From contig JAZOLU010000012.1 in the NCBI GenBank assembly GCA_045653425.1, forward strand, positions 1 to 37,421: a stretch of 37,421 bases of DNA. Direction: 5' to 3'. The DNA is from RGIG3009 sp045653425. Its GTDB lineage: Bacteria; Bacillota; Clostridia; Oscillospirales; Acutalibacteraceae. Numbering within the stretch: position 1 is the first letter of the stretch; each line of letters begins with the position of its first letter. Below, one piece after another: positions 29,870 to 37,421 of the stretch. Position numbers and translations under genes: made by a program. The notes below the pieces were generated by a model. That model searched no databases and was not told the DNA's origin. It worked only from the letters and a program-made list of their open reading frames with translations.

Positions 29870-30874
29870 ATGAACTGGTCTTTGCCGAACGGTTCGGCTT
29901 TTGTCGGCAACAACGCTGTCAAAGCCCTGCTTTCTGCACGGCTGGAAAGCAACGCTCTCCCCCACGCTCTGCTTATTGAAGGCCCTATCGGCAGCGGCCG
30001 CCGCACCTTAGCGCGGTTGGTTGCCGCGGCACTGGTGTGCCGTGAATCGGGTGACCGCCCTTGCGGTCACTGCGCCGCGTGTCACAAAGCGTTGCACGCC
30101 CTGCATCCCGATATTACGGAACTGGGCGGCAGTGGGGAATCCCGCTCGTTTCATATTGATGCGGTGCGTTCTCTGCGGGAGGAAGCGCACATTCTTCCCA
30201 ACGAAGCGCCGGTGCGGGTGTTTATTTTGTGCGATGTACAAACCATGACAGAGCAAGCACAAAACGCCCTGCTGAAACTGCTGGAAGAACCGCCCGCCTG
30301 TGTGCGGCTGATTTTAACGTGCGAAAATCAGTCTCAACTGCTGGAAACCGTGCGTTCACGGTTGTTTCCCATAACGCTGGGCGGTGTGGAACCGGCAGAG
30401 GCGGTGCCGGTGTTACGCCGCCTACTCCCCGCGCGAGACGAAGCGGAGTTGCTCAGTGCCGCCACATTGTGGGGTGGTGTTATTGGGCAGGCGGCGCGCA
30501 GTTTGCAAGATGGCTCGTACCGCGATATTTTGGAGTTGCTTCCCGCGCTGGCACGCGGGTTGGTTGCTCCCACGGAATTGGCGTTGCTCAAAGCCACCGC
30601 GCCGCTGGAAAAAAACAAGGATGCCTTTACCGCCGTGTTGGGCGGTTTGCAACTCATTGTGCGGGACGCTTTGCTTTGCCGCTACGGGAACGTACCTTAC
30701 CTTAGCCCTTTGCCGGAATCGGCACAAGCGTTGGCGCGCAGTCTTACCCGCCGGCAACTGCTGGAAGTATTGGACGAACTGGGCGAATTGCAGGCGAACC
30801 GTCTGCGCAACATGAATTACACACTGCTACTCACCTTGCTGTGCGCTCGTTTGCGGCGCGCGGCCGGAAAATAG
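29870..30874 (+). CDS. holB: DNA polymerase III delta' subunit
   Basis: A 334-residue clamp-loader subunit of the AAA+ family. It has a degenerate P-loop, GPIGSGRRT, at 38-46, a zinc site with Cys57, Cys65, Cys68 and Cys71 (CGHCAAC), NALLKLLEEPP at 132-142, and a sensor motif SRL at 163-165 where clamp loaders usually have SRC. It helps DnaX load the beta clamp. Delta' is often non-hydrolysing, consistent with the altered P-loop. It is followed 16 bp later by ricT, the same order as holB-yaaT in B. subtilis. Confidence 0.92.
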   Translation: MNWSLPNGSAFVGNNAVKALLSARLESNALPHALLIEGPIGSGRRTLARLVAAALVCRESGDRPCGHCAACHKALHALHPDITELGGSGESRSFHIDAVRSLREEAHILPNEAPVRVFILCDVQTMTEQAQNALLKLLEEPPACVRLILTCENQSQLLETVRSRLFPITLGGVEPAEAVPVLRRLLPARDEAELLSAATLWGGVIGQAARSLQDGSYRDILELLPALARGLVAPTELALLKATAPLEKNKDAFTAVLGGLQLIVRDALLCRYGNVPYLSPLPESAQALARSLTRRQLLEVLDELGELQANRLRNMNYTLLLTLLCARLRRAAGK

Positions 30875-30890
30875 AAAGGTCGGAACGGTT

Positions 30891-31754
30891 ATGATAAACA
30901 TTATTGGTGTTCGCTTTAAGAACATGGGAAAATTGTATTACTTTGATGCCGCCGGATATACGCTGAACGTCGGCGATGCGGTAATTGTGGAAACCTCCCG
31001 CGGGTTAGAATGCGGCGAGGTAGGTATGGCAAATCGCGATATGGCGGAGGAAGACGTTGTTCAGCCGTTGCGCCCCGTTGTTCGCCCCGCCACGCCGGAG
31101 GATATCCGCCGTGTGGAGGAAAACGCCGCACGCGAAACCCATGCGCTAAAAGTTTGCGCAGAACGCATTGCCGCACACGGGTTGGATATGAAACTCATCC
31201 GTGCCGAATGTGCGTTTGACGGTTCAAAAATTTTGTTTTATTTCACCGCTGACGGCCGCGTGGATTTCCGCAACTTGGTAAAAGATTTAGCAAGCACGTT
31301 CCACACCCGCATTGAACTGCGGCAGGTGGGCGTGCGTGACGAAGCAAAAATGCTGGGCGGGTTGGGCATCTGCGGTCGTCCGTTGTGCTGTTCCCAGTTT
31401 TTGTCGGATTTTCATCCCGTCTCCATTCGTATGGCGAAAGACCAAGGGTTATCGCTCAATCCCACCAAAATTTCCGGCACGTGCGGACGCTTGATGTGCT
31501 GCCTAAAATACGAGCAGGAGGCCTATACCTCTCTTCTTAAAACGACACCGCGCCAAGGCGCGCTTGTTAACACACCGGAGGGTCACGGCACGGTGGTGGA
31601 TGTCAATTTGCTCACCGGTTCGCTTAAAGTGCGGCTGGAAAAGAATCCCGATTCGCCGCCGGTTACCATGCACCGCGACGAAGTAACCATTATTCGCGAC
31701 GGCAAAGGCGGCAAGGGCAAGCCCGCACCCGCCAATAACAACGAGCAGGAGTGA
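30891..31754 (+). CDS. ricT: RicT/YaaT, PSP1-domain protein of the Ric complex
   Basis: A 287-residue homologue of B. subtilis YaaT (RicT). An N-terminal MINIIGVRFKNMGKLYYFDA region precedes the PSP1 domain, which contains MLGGLGICGRPLCCSQFL, PVSIRMAKDQGLSLNPTKISG and CGRLMCCLKYE. The cysteines 161, 166, 167, 198, 203 and 204 are the conserved set. In B. subtilis RicT, RicA and RicF form an Fe-S containing complex that helps RNase Y mature polycistronic mRNAs and affects sporulation and competence. RicA and RicF are not in this window. The stop overlaps the region just before rmuC. Confidence 0.93.
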   Translation: MINIIGVRFKNMGKLYYFDAAGYTLNVGDAVIVETSRGLECGEVGMANRDMAEEDVVQPLRPVVRPATPEDIRRVEENAARETHALKVCAERIAAHGLDMKLIRAECAFDGSKILFYFTADGRVDFRNLVKDLASTFHTRIELRQVGVRDEAKMLGGLGICGRPLCCSQFLSDFHPVSIRMAKDQGLSLNPTKISGTCGRLMCCLKYEQEAYTSLLKTTPRQGALVNTPEGHGTVVDVNLLTGSLKVRLEKNPDSPPVTMHRDEVTIIRDGKGGKGKPAPANNNEQE

Positions 31755-31759
31755 GTCAT

Positions 31760-32962
31760 ATGGAGCTGTATATCCTTTGGGCACTGCTGGCGGTGGTGTT
31801 GGTGTGCCTTCTCATACTGCTGTTCCGCAAACCGAGCAACGCCGCCTTGGGAAATCTGGCGGAAACGGAAAGCCGCTTGCGGGAAGAAATGCGCAGCACC
31901 CGCCGCGAACTGAACGAAGCTCTGCGGGAAATGTCCCGTATTTTGGCGGAGGGGCAAAAGGAAACGCTCAAAGCATCCGGCGAAAATCAAGAAAAGTTGA
32001 ACGCGGCTCTCACCGCCGCGGTGCGCGGGTTACAAGAAAGCAACGAGAAAAAACTCGACCAAATGCGTGAGACGGTGGACGAGAAATTGCAAAGTACGCT
32101 CACCAAACGGTTGGATTCCAGTTTTCAAACAGTGGGCGAGCAGTTGCAGAATGTGTACAAGTCACTGGGCGAGATGAAAGAACTCGCCGGCGGCGTTTCG
32201 GACTTGCAACGCGTACTCACCAACGTAAAGGCGCGCGGCACGTGGGCAGAAGTTCAGCTTGGCAACATTTTGGAACAAACGCTCACGCAGGAGCAATTCA
32301 GCCGCAATGTCTCCATTCGCAATAACGGCGAGTTGGTGGAATACGCCATTCGCATTCCCTCACGTGAGGATGACAATTCGTTTGTGTGGCTGCCCATCGG
32401 CTCCAAATTCCCGCAAGAAGATTACGTCCGTTTGTGCGATGCCGCCGAAAAGGCGGACAAGGACGGCGTGGAAGCCGCCGGCAAAGCACTGGAACGTGTG
32501 CTGAAAAGCGAGGCAAAAACCATTGCGGATTTGTACATTGACGTGCCCAAAACCACCGACTTTGCCATTATGTTCCTGCCCACCGAGGGCTTGTACGCCG
32601 AGGTGCTGCGCCGCCCCGGTTTGTTGGAGGAACTGCAAAACCGCTACCGCATTATGGTGTGTGGTCCTACCACCGTTACCGCGTTTCTTAACACGTTGCG
32701 TATGGGCTTCCGCACGCTGGCCATTGACAAACGCGCCGCCGAGGTGTGGAAAGTACTGGGCGCGGCTAAAACGCAGTACGATAAATTTGAGGGTCTTTTG
32801 GCCAAAGCAAGAAAGAAAATTGACGAAGCCGGTACCGCGCTGGACGACGCTCAACACCGCAACGATATGATTCGCCGCAAACTGAACAAGGTGGAAGAAG
32901 TAGATGCCGCCGAGGTTCCCGCCTTGCTCACCTTACCCGAAATCGATACCGACGAGGACTAG
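31760..32962 (+). CDS. rmuC: DNA recombination protein RmuC family
   Basis: A 400-residue RmuC. An N-terminal transmembrane helix (about 2-22) is followed by a long coiled coil rich in E, R, K and Q (about 35-130), then the conserved nuclease-like core with LQRVLTNVKARGTWAEVQLGNIL, VEYAIRIPSREDD, LPIGSKFPQEDY, and FAIMFLPTEGLYAEVL. In E. coli loss of RmuC raises inversions at short repeats. I chose the ATG at 31760, behind AGGAG; a GTG at 31751 overlaps the ricT stop and is an alternative. In B. subtilis the gene after yaaT is yabA; here rmuC takes that place. Confidence 0.9.
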   Translation: MELYILWALLAVVLVCLLILLFRKPSNAALGNLAETESRLREEMRSTRRELNEALREMSRILAEGQKETLKASGENQEKLNAALTAAVRGLQESNEKKLDQMRETVDEKLQSTLTKRLDSSFQTVGEQLQNVYKSLGEMKELAGGVSDLQRVLTNVKARGTWAEVQLGNILEQTLTQEQFSRNVSIRNNGELVEYAIRIPSREDDNSFVWLPIGSKFPQEDYVRLCDAAEKADKDGVEAAGKALERVLKSEAKTIADLYIDVPKTTDFAIMFLPTEGLYAEVLRRPGLLEELQNRYRIMVCGPTTVTAFLNTLRMGFRTLAIDKRAAEVWKVLGAAKTQYDKFEGLLAKARKKIDEAGTALDDAQHRNDMIRRKLNKVEEVDAAEVPALLTLPEIDTDED

Positions 32963-32977
32963 TTCTCCCGTTTACCA

Positions 32978-33016
32978 AAAGCACCGCCTTGCCGTTTGGC
33001 AGCGCGGTGCTTTGTG
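32978..33016 (+). terminator. hairpin after rmuC
   Basis: AAAGCACCGC/GCGGTGCTTT form a 10-bp outer stem at 32978-33013, with an inner TGCC/GGCA stem. The T-run is short, so termination strength is uncertain. The next promoter begins about 50 bp downstream. Confidence 0.7.
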
Positions 33017-33065
33017 TTACGGTGCTCACCCCATCTTTTCAAAAAAATTATTTGCGTATCCCCCC

Positions 33066-33094
33066 TTGCAAAGCGTTCTTTTTTTTGCCATAAT
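33066..33094 (+). promoter_or_regulatory. pth-mfd promoter
   Basis: The plus strand has TTGCAA (33066-33071), a 17-bp spacer containing a T-run, and CATAAT (33089-33094). The pth start lies about 33 bp downstream. A weaker TATATT-like box near 33100 is an alternative -10. Confidence 0.6.
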
Positions 33095-33127
33095 AGGTTT
33101 ATATTGTATTAAAAGAGGTTGGTCCTT

Positions 33128-33727
33128 ATGTTTTTTCGCAAACGCTCACCGCTCGGCGCGGTTGATTTTATGGTTGTCGGTTTGGGCAACCCCGGCAAAA
33201 AATACGAAGCCACCCGCCACAACGCGGGCTTTATGGTGGTGGAGGCGTTAGCGGCACTCACGAACACGCGCGTAAACCGCGCCAAGTTCAAATCGTTGTG
33301 TGGCGAGTGCGTTATCGGTGACAAAAAGGTGTTGTTACTGTTGCCGCAAACTATGATGAACAACAGCGGCGAAGCCGTGCGCGAAGCGTTGTCGTTTTAC
33401 AAACTGCCGCCGGAACGGTGCTTGGTGGTGTGTGATGATATCACCCTGCCGGTAGGCACCATCCGCATTCGCCGCAAAGGCAGCGACGGCGGCCAACGCG
33501 GTATGCGCAGCATTCTTTCGCTGTGCGGTAGCGAGCAATTTCCGCGCATTAAAGTAGGTGTAGGGCAAAAACCCCATCCCGATTATGATTTAGCGGCGTG
33601 GGTGCTTTCCCGTTTTTCCGCCACCGAGCAGCCGCCGTTACAGGAGGCGGTTGCCAACGCCGTTCAAGCGGCAGAGCTCATTGTAAACGACGATATGCAA
33701 ACCGCGATGAATCGCTTTTCCAGATAA
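33128..33727 (+). CDS. pth: peptidyl-tRNA hydrolase
   Basis: A 199-residue Pth, which releases peptides from prematurely dropped peptidyl-tRNA. Motifs are VVGLGNPGKKYEATRHNAGF with catalytic His31, LLPQTMMNNSGEAV, CDDITLPVGTIRIRRKGSDGGQRGMRSI, and a C-terminal helix. The start is ATG at 33128; a TTG at 33119 and a later ATG at VVGLGNPG are alternatives. The N-terminal extension of about 12 residues before the usual start is basic and of no known role. The order pth-mfd is conserved in Firmicutes. Confidence 0.94.
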   Translation: MFFRKRSPLGAVDFMVVGLGNPGKKYEATRHNAGFMVVEALAALTNTRVNRAKFKSLCGECVIGDKKVLLLLPQTMMNNSGEAVREALSFYKLPPERCLVVCDDITLPVGTIRIRRKGSDGGQRGMRSILSLCGSEQFPRIKVGVGQKPHPDYDLAAWVLSRFSATEQPPLQEAVANAVQAAELIVNDDMQTAMNRFSR

Positions 33728-33753
33728 CACATCCAGATAGCACAGGGGGTACT

Positions 33754-36700
33754 ATGTCGGTATTTTCATCCGCTCTGTCGGCACTGTCGGTCGTTACCGC
33801 TGCTCAGGCCGACCTTGCCACCCGCTCACCGGTAATGCTCACCGGTATCGGTCATATTCACAAAGTATTGCTGGCACACACCATCTGCGCCGGCCGCGGC
33901 CAACGCGGCCTTTTTTTAACGGCGGACGAAGCGGAAGCCACCCGCGTGTGCGAGGAACTCACGGCACTGGGCACCAAAGCACTGCTGCTCCCCGCGCGGG
34001 AATTGGCACTGCATCGGGCAGAATCCGCCTCCCGCGAATACGAGCAAATGCGCCTGGGCGTGTTGGCACAAATGGCACGCGGTGACTACGATATGGTGGT
34101 GGCGGGCATTGATGCGGTGCTGGGGTACACGCTATCCCCCGCCACGCTACTGAGCCGTACACTCACCATCACCGTCGGTGCGCCTCTGACGGTAGCCGAC
34201 CTGCCGGCGGCACTGGCCGCCGCGGGCTATGAGCGTTGCTCTCAGGTGGAGGGCGCGGGCCAATTTGCCGTGCGCGGCGGTATTATTGACGTGTACCCCG
34301 CGCAACACGCCTCCCCCCTGCGCATTGAATTGTGGGGCGACACGGTGGACACGCTTGCCTGCTTTGACGTACTGTCCCAACGCCGCACCGATTCGCTGGA
34401 CGTTGTCTCTATCCCCCCGGCCGCCGAAATCGCGTACGATTCCGCCGCCGAATTAGCCGCACGCATAGAATCGCTGGCGGAATCTCTTGGCGGCAAACGT
34501 GCCGCGGCGGTGCGGGAACACTTGCTTGGCGATGCCGAGCGTCTGCGCGGTGGTGTTCGCCCCGCCGCGCCGGACAAATACCTCCCGCTCATTTACCCCG
34601 AACCCGCCACCGTGCTGGATTACGCGAAGGATGCCGTGTGGTTCTTGTCCGAAACGCAAAAAATCCGTGAACGGATTCGCTCGGCGCAATGGCAGTTGCA
34701 GGAGGATATGCAATCCCTGTTGGAAGAAAACCGTTTGTGTCGGGAACTGTGCCGCTACCAAGCTGACTGGGAAGATTTTAACCGCGCATTAACCTCACAT
34801 CAAACGTATTTGTTGGAGACGTTTGCCCGCAGTATTCCCGACCTGCCGCTGGGCGGTCTGCACTCACTCACCTGCCGTCAACTTCCCGTGTGGTCGGGCG
34901 GGTTGGATTTACTGTGTGAGGATTTGCAGGATTTGTTGGCTCGCCGCCATGCGTGTTTGGTGCTGGCGGGTGCGGAAGAACGCAACGCCACCGCCTTGGC
35001 GGACGATTTGGTGCGCCGCGGTATTCCCGCCATTTACGCTCCCGCGCCGCAAGCACCGGTGCGCGGACAGGTGCTGGTCTTGCGCGGTGGCTTGTCCGCC
35101 GGCGCAGAATTTCCCGATATTCACCTAGCCATTCTCACCCACGGGCGTGTGTCGGCTCCTCGTAAACGCCGTCGGCTAAATCGGCAAAAAGGGGCGGAAA
35201 TTCACAGTCTTTCAGAACTTATCCCCGGCGATTATATTGTTCACGCCGCCCACGGCGTTGGTTTGTACGAGGGCATCCGCCAAATGAACGTGCAAGGCGT
35301 GGTAAAAGATTACATTGCCTTAAAATATGCCAAAGAAGATATGTTGTACGTTCCCGTTACACAACTGGATTTGGTGTCCAAATACATCGGCACCAAAGAC
35401 GAAGTTAAGGTAAAACTGCACCGTTTGGGCGGGCAAGAATGGCAAAAAACCAAAGCGCGGGTACGCAGTGCCGTAAAAGACATTGCCAAGGAACTCATTG
35501 CCCTGTACTCGCAACGTATGGCCACCCCCGGTTACGCGTTTGACCCCGACACCGAATGGCAATACGATTTTGAACGCCATTTTGAATACGAGGAAACCGA
35601 AGACCAGTTGCGGTGTATTGACGAAATTAAAGCCGATATGGAACGTCCCGTCCCAATGGACCGTCTGTTGTGCGGCGACGTGGGTTTCGGCAAAACCGAG
35701 GTAGCGTTGCGCGCGGCTTTCAAATGCGTGTCCCAAAGCAAACAGTGCGTTATGCTGGTCCCCACCACCATTTTGGCGTTTCAGCATTACCGCACGTTGG
35801 TTTCCCGCTTTGACGGGTTCCCCGTAAAAGTTGAAATGCTCTCCCGCTTCCGCACCCCCAAACAACAAGAGCAAATTCTGCGCGATACGGCGGCGGGGCG
35901 CATTGACATTTTGGTGGGCACCCACCGTATGTTGTCCAAGGACGTCAAATTCCGCAATTTAGGGTTATTTATTGTGGACGAGGAACAACGGTTTGGTGTG
36001 GCGCAAAAAGAACGCATTAAAGAACTCGCCCCACAAGTGGACGTACTCACCTTATCCGCCACACCCATTCCCCGCACCTTAAATATGGCAATGAGCGGTA
36101 TTCGCGATATGTCCATTATTGAGGAAGCCCCGCAGGACCGCCGTCCGGTACAAACCTACGTACTGGAACACGACAACAATTTGTTGGCAGATGCCATTCG
36201 TCGCGAATTGCGCCGTGGCGGTCAGGTATATTACATTCACAACCGCGTAGAGACCATTGAACGGTGCGCCGCCGCATGGCAAATACGCCTGCCGGAAGCC
36301 CGCATTGCCTTTGCACACGGCAAAATGTCCGAGGAAGAAATGTCAGATATTTGGCGACAGGTGTTGGACCACGAAATTGATATGCTGGTGTGTACCACCA
36401 TTATTGAAACCGGCGTGGACGTACCCAACGTCAATACCCTCATCATTGAAAACGCGGACCGCTTTGGCTTATCCCAACTGCACCAGTTGCGCGGGCGGGT
36501 GGGGCGTTCGTCGCGCCGCGCCTTTGCCTACCTCACCTTTGTGCGCAACAAGGTGCTCAGTGACGTAGCCGCCAAGCGGTTGGAGGCCATTCGGGAGTTC
36601 ACGGAGTTCGGTGCCGGTTTCAAAATTGCCTTGCGTGATATGGAAATTCGCGGTGCGGGCAATCTGCTGGGTTCGCAGCAACACGGCCATATGGAAGCCG

Positions 36701-37215
36701 TAGGTTACGATTTGTATTTGCGCCTGTTGGCAGAGGCAGTGGACGAAGAAAAAGGCGTGCACCACGCACGCCGTGAACCGGAATGTGTCATTGACTTGCC
36801 GGTATCTGCCCATATTCCCGAAAGTTATATTGAAGCCAACGCCCAGCGTTTGGATGTGTACCGCCGCATTGCGGACATCCGCACCGAGGAAGATTCGTTG
36901 GACGTGTACGACGAACTCATTGACCGCTTTGGTGAGCCGCCCGAGGCAGTGCAAGGGTTAATTGACGTGGCGTTACTGCGCAACCTAGCCGCCAATCTGG
37001 GCATTTACGAGATTCGCCAAAGTGCCGATGCGTTGCTGCTGTATCAACGCACGTTGGATTTATCGGTCGGCTCGCAAATGTCCGCGGCACTGCCCGGCCG
37101 CGTAATGATTAACGCCGGCCCCAAACCGTATTTAGCGGTAAAAGGCAAGCCGGGGCTCTCCTCACTGGACATCCTGCGCGAAGCACTGCAAGCGGTAACT
37201 CCCAAAAAAGAATAA
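33754..37215 (+). CDS. mfd: transcription-repair coupling factor
   Basis: A 1153-residue Mfd, of normal length. It removes stalled RNA polymerase and recruits UvrA to lesions. N-terminal UvrB-like domains (about 1-330) include VRGGIIDVYPA. The RNA-polymerase-interaction domain has GDYIVHAAHGVGLYEGI near 490. The RecG-like translocase has Walker A GDVGFGKTE at 641-649, DEEQ at 742-745, the SATPIPRT motif, and GRVGRSSRRAFAYL. A C-terminal TRCF domain ends the protein. ATG at 33754 has AGGGGG upstream; the open frame to 33598 overlaps pth. Confidence 0.97.
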   Translation: MSVFSSALSALSVVTAAQADLATRSPVMLTGIGHIHKVLLAHTICAGRGQRGLFLTADEAEATRVCEELTALGTKALLLPARELALHRAESASREYEQMRLGVLAQMARGDYDMVVAGIDAVLGYTLSPATLLSRTLTITVGAPLTVADLPAALAAAGYERCSQVEGAGQFAVRGGIIDVYPAQHASPLRIELWGDTVDTLACFDVLSQRRTDSLDVVSIPPAAEIAYDSAAELAARIESLAESLGGKRAAAVREHLLGDAERLRGGVRPAAPDKYLPLIYPEPATVLDYAKDAVWFLSETQKIRERIRSAQWQLQEDMQSLLEENRLCRELCRYQADWEDFNRALTSHQTYLLETFARSIPDLPLGGLHSLTCRQLPVWSGGLDLLCEDLQDLLARRHACLVLAGAEERNATALADDLVRRGIPAIYAPAPQAPVRGQVLVLRGGLSAGAEFPDIHLAILTHGRVSAPRKRRRLNRQKGAEIHSLSELIPGDYIVHAAHGVGLYEGIRQMNVQGVVKDYIALKYAKEDMLYVPVTQLDLVSKYIGTKDEVKVKLHRLGGQEWQKTKARVRSAVKDIAKELIALYSQRMATPGYAFDPDTEWQYDFERHFEYEETEDQLRCIDEIKADMERPVPMDRLLCGDVGFGKTEVALRAAFKCVSQSKQCVMLVPTTILAFQHYRTLVSRFDGFPVKVEMLSRFRTPKQQEQILRDTAAGRIDILVGTHRMLSKDVKFRNLGLFIVDEEQRFGVAQKERIKELAPQVDVLTLSATPIPRTLNMAMSGIRDMSIIEEAPQDRRPVQTYVLEHDNNLLADAIRRELRRGGQVYYIHNRVETIERCAAAWQIRLPEARIAFAHGKMSEEEMSDIWRQVLDHEIDMLVCTTIIETGVDVPNVNTLIIENADRFGLSQLHQLRGRVGRSSRRAFAYLTFVRNKVLSDVAAKRLEAIREFTEFGAGFKIALRDMEIRGAGNLLGSQQHGHMEAVGYDLYLRLLAEAVDEEKGVHHARREPECVIDLPVSAHIPESYIEANAQRLDVYRRIADIRTEEDSLDVYDELIDRFGEPPEAVQGLIDVALLRNLAANLGIYEIRQSADALLLYQRTLDLSVGSQMSAALPGRVMINAGPKPYLAVKGKPGLSSLDILREALQAVTPKKE

Positions 37216-37223
37216 CCCCCTGC

Positions 37224-37261
37224 AACGGGCAAACTCCGCAAATGGATTTTGCCCGTTTTTA
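37224..37261 (+). terminator. terminator of pth-mfd
   Basis: AACGGGCAAA/TTTGCCCGTT form a 10-bp stem (37224-37233 and 37248-37257), followed by TTTTA. It starts 9 bp after the mfd stop. Confidence 0.88.
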
Positions 37262-37291
37262 TCACACATAGTGGTGTAACAGAATAAAAAT

Positions 37292-37414
37292 CCCCCCGCA
37301 TAGCGGGGGGTATTTCATTTTCGGGCATAGCCCTATGCGATACTGGCTGCGCACAAGTGCGCTTTTTATTGGCCTGCCAGCCACGCACCGATTATTTACT
37401 ACCCGTAAACGGGT
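37292..37414 (+). other. second hairpin-rich non-coding stretch at window end
   Basis: After the mfd terminator there is no credible gene to the edge. It holds four inverted repeats. CCCCCCGC-ATA-GCGGGGGG is at 37292-37310, with a T-rich tail that could be another terminator. GCATA-GCCC-TATGC is at 37325-37338. GCGCA-CAAG-TGCGC, then TTTTT, is at 37349-37362. ACCCG-TAAA-CGGGT is at 37401-37414. TGGCTG (37344-37349) and CAGCCA (37378-37383) could pair across the third hairpin. Three of the four have 4-nt loops, as in the array after radC, though the sequences differ. Confidence 0.45.
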
Positions 37415-37421
37415 TCCGCGG

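Noticed and set aside
37400..37421. A possible tRNA or T-arm at the right edge, because of a GGGTTCC-like sequence
   Set aside because: No acceptor stem, D-arm or anticodon arm can be assembled from the visible bases, and the sequence is explained by a simple hairpin.

Overview
The window looks like a chromosomal core region of a low-oxygen Gram-positive bacterium of the class Clostridia, probably Oscillospirales/Ruminococcaceae-like. This is inferred from the gene set and order: Firmicutes S10-spc ribosomal order, holB-ricT, a pyruvate:ferredoxin oxidoreductase, a tandem glycine riboswitch, class B sortases, a SpoIID domain, and sigma-A promoters with 16-18 bp spacers. No rRNA, tRNA, CRISPR array, insertion sequence, prophage or attachment site was recognised.

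Layout. (1) 1-6069, minus strand: the S10-spc operon rpsJ-rplC-rplD-rplW-rplB-rpsS-rplV-rpsC-rplP-rpmC-rpsQ-rplN-rplX (rplX cut by the window edge), behind a strong promoter and a roughly 360-nt structured leader with terminator-like hairpins. (2) 6141-15943, minus strand: one apparent 9.7-kb operon with one clear promoter and one clear terminator: cysteine desulfurase, class B sortase, thiI, a very unusual cinA/pseudosortase/SpoIID fusion, aroC, aroE-aroK fusion, aroQ. (3) 15971-16946, minus strand: rplM-rpsI with its own promoter and terminator. (4) 17092-18164, plus strand: radC, followed by a regularly spaced array of small hairpins of unknown role. (5) 18217-20055, minus strand: an AGCS sodium:alanine/glycine symporter under a tandem glycine riboswitch with an intrinsic terminator. 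(6) 20084-23761, minus strand: pyruvate:ferredoxin oxidoreductase. (7) 23904-24890, plus strand: a soluble CBS/CorC-domain protein. (8) 24889-27211, minus strand: a copper P1B-ATPase. (9) 27214-29798, minus strand: a zinc/manganese-type ABC importer (permease, ATPase, binding protein) with a palindromic candidate operator. (10) 29807-37261, plus strand: holB-ricT-rmuC, then pth-mfd (replication, RNA maturation, recombination, translation, repair), and another hairpin-rich stretch to the end.

How the genes fit together. The desulfurase next to thiI matches the NifZ-ThiI pair that makes 4-thiouridine in tRNA in Bacillus subtilis. aroC, aroE-K and aroQ supply four of the late shikimate/chorismate steps. 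Between them lie two related sortase-fold proteins: one with an intact His-Cys-Arg triad, and one lacking His and Cys, embedded in a single 1165-residue chain that begins with a complete CinA, crosses the membrane once, and ends in a SpoIID-type peptidoglycan transglycosylase domain. This trans-membrane fusion is the most novel item in the window. Second is the hairpin array after radC, whose hairpins are separated by similar 6-7 nt AT/AC linkers.
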